Origin: Flavobacterium sp. N1736
Lineage (GTDB): Bacteria > Bacteroidota > Bacteroidia > Flavobacteriales > Flavobacteriaceae
Length of the DNA: 64,000 nt
Direction: 5' to 3'
NCBI RefSeq assembly: GCF_025947065.1
Contig: NZ_CP109994.1
Location: 4,216,001 to 4,280,000 of the forward strand
Shown here one piece after another: positions 60,027-64,000 of the stretch. The notes under the pieces were generated by a model, which was not told the DNA's origin, made no database searches, and saw only the letters and a list, made by a program, of their open reading frames with translations. The translations under genes and the position numbers were made by a program. How positions within the stretch are numbered: the stretch's first letter is position 1; each line of letters starts with the position of its first letter.

Positions 60027-60443
60027 TTAAACTTGTCTTTCTGCAATTGCTTTTTCAATTTCAAGAATACACGAATCTAAATTCTTTTTGATATCGTTAC
60101 TCCAAAAACGTAAAATTTTCCAGTTTTGAGATTCTAAATATGTATTGACTTCTATATCTCGTTGCATATTTCGTTCGATTTTTTTGATCCAGAATTCAGG
60201 ATTAGTTTGTGGTTTTTTTCGGGTTTCCCAATCTTTCCCGTGAAAGAATTCTGAATCTACGAAAATGGCAATTTTTAATTTTTTGAATGTGAAGTCCGGT
60301 TTGCCGAAAACTGTTTTATTATTTTTTCTGTATCTGTAACCTAGATTCCATAATGTTTTTGCCAAACGAACTTCGGCTTTTGTTGCTGTGCTTTTGATGG
60401 CGCGCATGTTTTTTGAGCGTTGTTCAGGATTATGGACATCCAT
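60027..60443 (-). CDS. vsr: Very short patch repair (Vsr) DNA mismatch endonuclease
   Basis: 138 residues, normal length. S-x-N-M-R-A-I-K-S-x-x-T at the start, and the Vsr core F-G-K-P-D-F, I-A-I-F-V-D-S-E-F-F-H-G and W-x-I-x-K-I-E-R-N, holding the catalytic Asp and His. It nicks next to T in T:G mismatches made when 5-methylcytosine deaminates in the methylase site. Last gene of the RM operon, 30 bases after the endonuclease gene; typical partner of EcoRII/Dcm-type methylases. Confidence 0.95.
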   Translation of the reverse strand: MDVHNPEQRSKNMRAIKSTATKAEVRLAKTLWNLGYRYRKNNKTVFGKPDFTFKKLKIAIFVDSEFFHGKDWETRKKPQTNPEFWIKKIERNMQRDIEVNTYLESQNWKILRFWSNDIKKNLDSCILEIEKAIAERQV

Positions 60444-60473
60444 GATAATTTTAGTTAATTATTTCTAATTATT

Positions 60474-61685
60474 TTATTTTTGTCGTTGGCGAACTACGTT
60501 TATAAAGTCTTGAAGGTTTAATAAATTAACTTGTTGGGAAGCCGTAAAAGTTTCCTTCAAAGATTGTGGAATTACAAGTTGCAGATTTTGTGCAAACATT
60601 TCGTCAGTTTGATTTACGCTTATTGCTGGTTCTAAAGTGATTAAATGTTTCTGAGAAGTAATTCTCTCTGCTTCTGACAAAACTTGTCTCCATCTATCTT
60701 TTGCCGTAGTCTTAACACCAAGCATCGTCAATAATTCAACAGGGAAATCTGGATCATGATAATTTGTTATCGACGGGAAAAGAAAATCAGGTTTGTTATT
60801 CCTTTCTGTTTTTGCTCCCTTAGAAAAACGTATTTCCTGAAATTTAAAAATAGATGCGAGATGGTTTTCAAAAGCAAAACCGGCACGAGATTTTCTTCTA
60901 TTCTGAACACTTAATGAAAATGAAATAAAATCGTCTACGTCGATCTTATTTTCTCCAAATCCTTGTTCAAGTTTTTTTGATACAATATGTTTCTCAAGTG
61001 TTTTGAAAAGTATTTCTTCTCTTTCAAGCCAAGCAATTAAGGTTTTATCAGGTTCTTCAAAGGGGGAGACATTATTAACTGTCGAACGGGCAAAATCTGA
61101 AAAGATCGCTGTCGAAGGAAATTGACCTTTAAATGTTGTAAGTATCAAGTCTAAAAAATCTGGCTCAGTTTCATCGATTTCAAAACCAAGTGAATTAAGA
61201 ATGTACTTTCCTGCAAAATTAAGTTTGATGTCATTTGAGGAAATATCACGGAAAATAAATTTGTTTCCAATATCTCCTATTTCAAAAAGCCAAAGCAATT
61301 GCTGTTCCGCTGTTGTTCCTGTTGGAGCTACTACCACAGCTAATTTATTATCATGTGTTAATCCAATTAATAAAAAATCACCAACATTAGCCTTTTCCAT
61401 AATTTGTGTTGTGGAATAATAGAGGCGAAATTCATTTCTTTTGGGATCATTTTCTCGTGCGTTATACCAAGTTAAGGAACCTACCTCATTTAATATAGTT
61501 TCTTCATTATCAGTTAGGTATATAAAAACACCTTCATATGTAGATCTTCCCGTGCCTAAAATAGATTTAAATTCATTAATACCATTGAATTCGTGTTGGT
61601 TAGAAACTTGGGGATCAACTTCAACTTGACTAAGTTTTTTTGCGACTATGCCTTTAAAGTATTTTGAAAGAAGACCATTTTCCAT
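60474..61685 (-). CDS. EcoRII-type type II restriction endonuclease
   Basis: 403 residues, about the length of EcoRII. N-terminal DNA-binding/effector half and C-terminal PD-(D/E)xK nuclease with G-F-A-F-E-N-H-L (Glu), K-P-D-F-L-F-P (Asp) and V-K-T-T-A-K-D-R-W-R-Q-V (two Lys), in the order and context I recall for EcoRII. EcoRII cuts before CCWGG; that specificity is an inference here. Between the methylase (41 bases upstream) and vsr. Confidence 0.88.
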   Translation of the reverse strand: MENGLLSKYFKGIVAKKLSQVEVDPQVSNQHEFNGINEFKSILGTGRSTYEGVFIYLTDNEETILNEVGSLTWYNARENDPKRNEFRLYYSTTQIMEKANVGDFLLIGLTHDNKLAVVVAPTGTTAEQQLLWLFEIGDIGNKFIFRDISSNDIKLNFAGKYILNSLGFEIDETEPDFLDLILTTFKGQFPSTAIFSDFARSTVNNVSPFEEPDKTLIAWLEREEILFKTLEKHIVSKKLEQGFGENKIDVDDFISFSLSVQNRRKSRAGFAFENHLASIFKFQEIRFSKGAKTERNNKPDFLFPSITNYHDPDFPVELLTMLGVKTTAKDRWRQVLSEAERITSQKHLITLEPAISVNQTDEMFAQNLQLVIPQSLKETFTASQQVNLLNLQDFINVVRQRQK

Positions 61686-61726
61686 TATTAATAAAAATTA
61701 AAATTAATTTATCACGACTTACTCTA

Positions 61727-62962
61727 TTATTGCTCTAGAGAATTTAATTTTTGATTATCCTTTTCTTTTACAATTTCTGCGACTAAATTTTTACCAACTG
61801 CTTGCATTAAAGGAGATACAACTGAATTTCCAAATTGTTTATAAGCTTGATTGTCAGACACAGGTATAACGAAATTATCAGGAAACCCTTGAAGTCGAGC
61901 GCATTCTCTAGGTACTAATCGTCTAGGATTTTTGCCTTCTTGAGGAATTAATATTTCTGCGCCATCTTTGTAATATCGGGCACTCATAGTTCTTGAAATT
62001 CCGTTTAAATCAGCTAAACCAAATCCAAAACCATTTCCTTTGGCTTTATGTTTTTTAGCATATTCTTGTAAATAGTTCCAGAGCTTATCTGATAGAGTGT
62101 ATTTTGGATCAACTTCGGATAAAAGAATGTCTTTTAATGCAAATTTTACGTTACTCATTTCAGGAAATTTAAAATTTTCCTTTCCTTGAAAATATTCGTT
62201 ATCAAATCCAACAATTATAATTCTTTCTCTATGTTGCGGAACAAAATGTTTACCATCTAAAACTTTAAAATAAATGGTATAATTTAATTCTCTTAATGTG
62301 TTTTGTATAACTTTAAACGTGTTGCCTTTGTCGTGAGATACAAGATTCTTGACATTTTCTAACATAAAAGTTTTAGGTCTTTTATGTTTAAGAATTCGAG
62401 CGATATCAAAAAAAAGTGTTCCTTGTGTTTCATCTAAAAAACCATGTTTTCGACCTAATGCATTCTTTTTTGAAACTCCCGCTATTGAAAATGGTTGACA
62501 AGGAAAACCAGCTAATAAAATATCATGATCAGGAATTTCAGTTTCATTTATTTGCGTTATGTCCCCAAAAGGCACTTTTCCGAAATTTGCCTCGTAGGTT
62601 TTTTTTGAATAGGTATCCCATTCGCTAGTAAAAACACATTTACCACCTAAATTTTGATATGCTAGTCTTATTCCACCAATACCTGCAAATAAATCAATAA
62701 ATTTAAACTCAGGATTTTTAGGAGGAGGAAATGGTATATCCCATTTTATTGGCAAGTAATATTGAAAATTAGGTTCTTCAACAATATTTAATTTTTCATG
62801 GATGTCGGATAAGTATTCCGTTGCATCATCTTTGAAATATTGAGAAACCCCGTTAGTATGGTTCTGAAAATAATGAGTAAGTTGAGCAAGTCCATTATCT
62901 GTTTTTTTATCAACTTCGATATGGAGTTTTTCTTTTATAGCTGAATACTTTTTCTGTGTCAT
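61727..62962 (-). CDS. DNA (cytosine-5) methyltransferase of the RM system
   Basis: 411 residues with an N-terminal extension of about 85, as in EcoRII/Dcm-type enzymes. Motif I F-I-D-L-F-A-G-I-G-G-I-R, motif IV G-F-P-C-Q-P-F-S (catalytic Cys), motif VI M-L-E-N-V-K-N-L, motif VIII Q-H-R-E-R-I, a target-recognition region, then motifs IX (R-E-C-A-R-L-Q-G-F-P) and X (Q-F-G-N-S-V). It protects host DNA from the neighbouring endonuclease. Its ATG overlaps the stop codon of the Xre regulator by one base, so translation is coupled. Confidence 0.95.
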   Translation of the reverse strand: MTQKKYSAIKEKLHIEVDKKTDNGLAQLTHYFQNHTNGVSQYFKDDATEYLSDIHEKLNIVEEPNFQYYLPIKWDIPFPPPKNPEFKFIDLFAGIGGIRLAYQNLGGKCVFTSEWDTYSKKTYEANFGKVPFGDITQINETEIPDHDILLAGFPCQPFSIAGVSKKNALGRKHGFLDETQGTLFFDIARILKHKRPKTFMLENVKNLVSHDKGNTFKVIQNTLRELNYTIYFKVLDGKHFVPQHRERIIIVGFDNEYFQGKENFKFPEMSNVKFALKDILLSEVDPKYTLSDKLWNYLQEYAKKHKAKGNGFGFGLADLNGISRTMSARYYKDGAEILIPQEGKNPRRLVPRECARLQGFPDNFVIPVSDNQAYKQFGNSVVSPLMQAVGKNLVAEIVKEKDNQKLNSLEQ

Positions 62963-63183
62963 TATTTCTTAAAATTGTTGTCGTTGAAAAAAGCTCCAAA
63001 ATCAGTTTCAAGAGCAATAATTATTTTTTCTAAAATTTTAACCGTTACATTTTTTTTTCCAGTTTCCACTTTTGTCATATAAGTTCTGTCGACTTCAGCA
63101 AGATTTGCTAATGCTTCTTGAGAAAGACCTTTTACTTTCCTTAATTCGCGAATTCGGTCGCCAATTCTAATATTTATGCTCAT
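62962..63183 (-). CDS. Xre-family regulator (controller-like) of the RM operon
   Basis: 73 residues, little more than one helix-turn-helix: IGDRIRELRKVKGLSQEALANLAEVDRTYMTKVETGKKNVTVKILEKI. Similar in size and place to restriction-modification controller (C) proteins. An upstream in-frame start (63252) lies beyond the -7 box, so the ATG here is used. First gene of the operon; likely binds the inverted repeats at 63212-63267 and times expression of the endonuclease. Confidence 0.88.
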   Translation of the reverse strand: MSINIRIGDRIRELRKVKGLSQEALANLAEVDRTYMTKVETGKKNVTVKILEKIIIALETDFGAFFNDNNFKK

Positions 63184-63206
63184 TGATTTTGTGATATTGA
63201 AGTAAA

Positions 63207-63214
63207 CAAAACTA
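63207..63214 (-). promoter_or_regulatory. -7 promoter element (TAGTTTTG) for the RM operon
   Basis: Exact TAnnTTTG match 24 bases before the regulator ATG; a possible -33 TTG lies 20 bases upstream (63235-63237). Overlaps one arm of the putative operator. Confidence 0.6.
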
Positions 63215-63267
63215 TCCAAATGTTGCTTTTGGTACAACGGCATAAGAGGCACATATGGTTTGGATAG
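63212..63267. promoter_or_regulatory. Inverted repeats around the RM promoter, likely operator
   Basis: CTATCCAAA (63212-63220) and TTTGGATAG (63259-63267) are exact complements; an inner CCAAA-N7-TTTGG pair (63216-63232) shares the first arm. They bracket the -7/-33 region, as expected for autoregulation by the small Xre protein. Confidence 0.5.
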
Positions 63268-63291
63268 AAAATAATTTAAAAGGTTTTCAAT

Positions 63292-63318
63292 AAAAAAAAG
63301 CCAATCATTTCTGATTGG
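63292..63318 (-). terminator. Terminator of the AsmA-like gene, upstream of the RM operon
   Basis: On the minus strand CCAATCA, GAAA tetraloop, TGATTGG, then CTTTTTTTT. Confidence 0.8.
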
Positions 63319-63341
63319 TGTTTATGTTTTTGATAATATTG

Positions 63342-63424
63342 TGCGTGAGATTCTTTCGTTCCTCGGAAAGACAAGATTGGGTTAGTTTAGGGGTGTTTTT
63401 TCGTTTCTCTGAAAGACAAGATTG
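63342..63424. repeat. Dispersed repeat copies right of the RM island
   Basis: A copy of the 59977 repeat in reverse orientation (63342-63374), and a 25-base direct repeat TTCGTT(C/T)CTC(G/T)GAAAGAC.. at 63355-63379 and 63400-63424. Confidence 0.65.
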
Positions 63425-63446
63425 TATGGGAAATGTGATAAGAATT

Positions 63447-64000
63447 TTATTTCTCTTTATCTTTCTTTCCCCATTTAATTTTCATTTTTCCTTCATCATC
63501 CAATGCAATTAAATGCAGGACAATTCCGCGGTCGCGAACGGCGTCGCGTTCGGCTTGGGTGGAAAGTTTGGCGTCGTTTTTAGAGTTTCGGAGTGGGATG
63601 GTGAGGGCGAGATTGGTACCTCTGCCAAAGGAATAAATTCCGTTAATATCTAAGTTTAGAACACTGGAACTTATGATGAGATTGTTAACATCGATTTGCT
63701 CGCCGCGCATGTTGAGGTTTCCGGACAAATCGCTGAAGGTTATATTCTGCACATCGCGAAACGGAAAAGCAAATTTGCCCACTTTTACAATAGGTTCAAA
63801 ATTGAGTAAAGCGCCCTGAGTGACTTTAAAATCGAGTTTTCCGTGCATCGAATTAGTAAGTAATTCGCCTCGGCCATTGATAAAACCCGTAACATTGGCG
63901 TGACTGCTAAGTCTTCCTTTTGTGTTTTTTGGACTAAAAGATGTGATTCCGAAATTGTTGAACGATTTTAAAAAACTCGCAATATCAACACTATTTACCT
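63447..64000 (-). CDS. AsmA-like protein, C-terminal part, cut by window edge
   Basis: The last 183 or so residues. The frame stays open to the window end, so the ATG at 63848 is internal. Segments such as GRLSSHANVTGFINGRGELLTNSMHGK, F-A-F-P-F-R-D-V-Q-N-I-T-F-S-D-L-S-G-N-L and D-V-N-N-L-I-I-S-S-S-V-L-N-L-D-I-N-G-I-Y are typical of the AsmA-family C-terminal repeat, which forms a beta groove for lipids between the membranes. It ends with a charged tail (KIKWGKKDKEK). Confidence 0.85.
   Translation of the reverse strand, partial: VNSVDIASFLKSFNNFGITSFSPKNTKGRLSSHANVTGFINGRGELLTNSMHGKLDFKVTQGALLNFEPIVKVGKFAFPFRDVQNITFSDLSGNLNMRGEQIDVNNLIISSSVLNLDINGIYSFGRGTNLALTIPLRNSKNDAKLSTQAERDAVRDRGIVLHLIALDDEGKMKIKWGKKDKEK

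Overview
The window is AT-rich chromosomal DNA from a Bacteroidota member, almost certainly a Flavobacterium. Supporting signs are many TAnnTTTG-type -7 promoter boxes, few Shine-Dalgarno sites, a murF-alr fusion, a DnaE with a fused DEDDh exonuclease, the type IX secretion protein PorT, SusC-like TonB receptors, and intergenic gaps full of short palindromic repeats. It begins inside an SGNH-hydrolase lipoprotein gene and ends inside an AsmA-like gene.

Layout. 1-4.3 kb: lipoprotein, DUF3050 protein, glutaryl-CoA dehydrogenase, and a TPR/AraC membrane regulator. 4.3-11.4 kb: an accessory cluster with five small double-glycine-leader peptides (two on the minus strand, three on the plus strand), a C39-like/VKOR/thioredoxin membrane protein, a C39-peptidase ABC exporter and its HlyD adaptor. 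A probable structured RNA with its own terminator lies between two of the peptide genes. 11.4-14.5 kb: trmN6, rimM, rpsP, a lipoprotein and an RRM protein. 14.6-19.8 kb: leuC-leuD-cimA/leuA-like-leuB. 20-35 kb: AraC regulator, SDR, dnaE, an outer membrane barrel, a Gfo/Idh oxidoreductase, prolyl oligopeptidase, and a TonB receptor with a small Cys/His-rich partner. 35-46 kb: porT, a PAP2-like membrane protein, murF-alr, mscL, asd, ferredoxin, an NifU-like protein, mrp and an L,D-transpeptidase. 45.9-53.5 kb: a MacB-like ABC efflux module (permease, a possible 23-residue peptide, ATPase, HlyD) divergent from an NtrC-type response regulator and its kinase; a good sigma-54 promoter and paired dyads lie between them. 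53.7-59.9 kb: an MGMT-like protein, lysE, trmB, amtB, an NTF2-like protein, a triple-repeat lipoprotein, hpf and two overlapping small genes. 60.0-63.2 kb: a compact EcoRII-like restriction-modification operon (Xre regulator, C5 methylase, endonuclease, Vsr), flanked by oppositely oriented copies of a short dispersed repeat.

The most promising material for something undescribed is the peptide cluster. Its three plus-strand precursors have even numbers of core cysteines and sit beside a VKOR/thioredoxin protein, which suggests small disulfide-bonded peptides that are oxidised, cleaved after Gly-Gly and exported. The two minus-strand precursors have no cysteine. Other leads are the structured RNA in that cluster, the sigma-54/NtrC-controlled efflux module, the HGQPGHRCDI-repeat lipoprotein, and the overlapping small genes near 59.6 kb. 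All product names come from reading motifs and recalling families; no database search was run.
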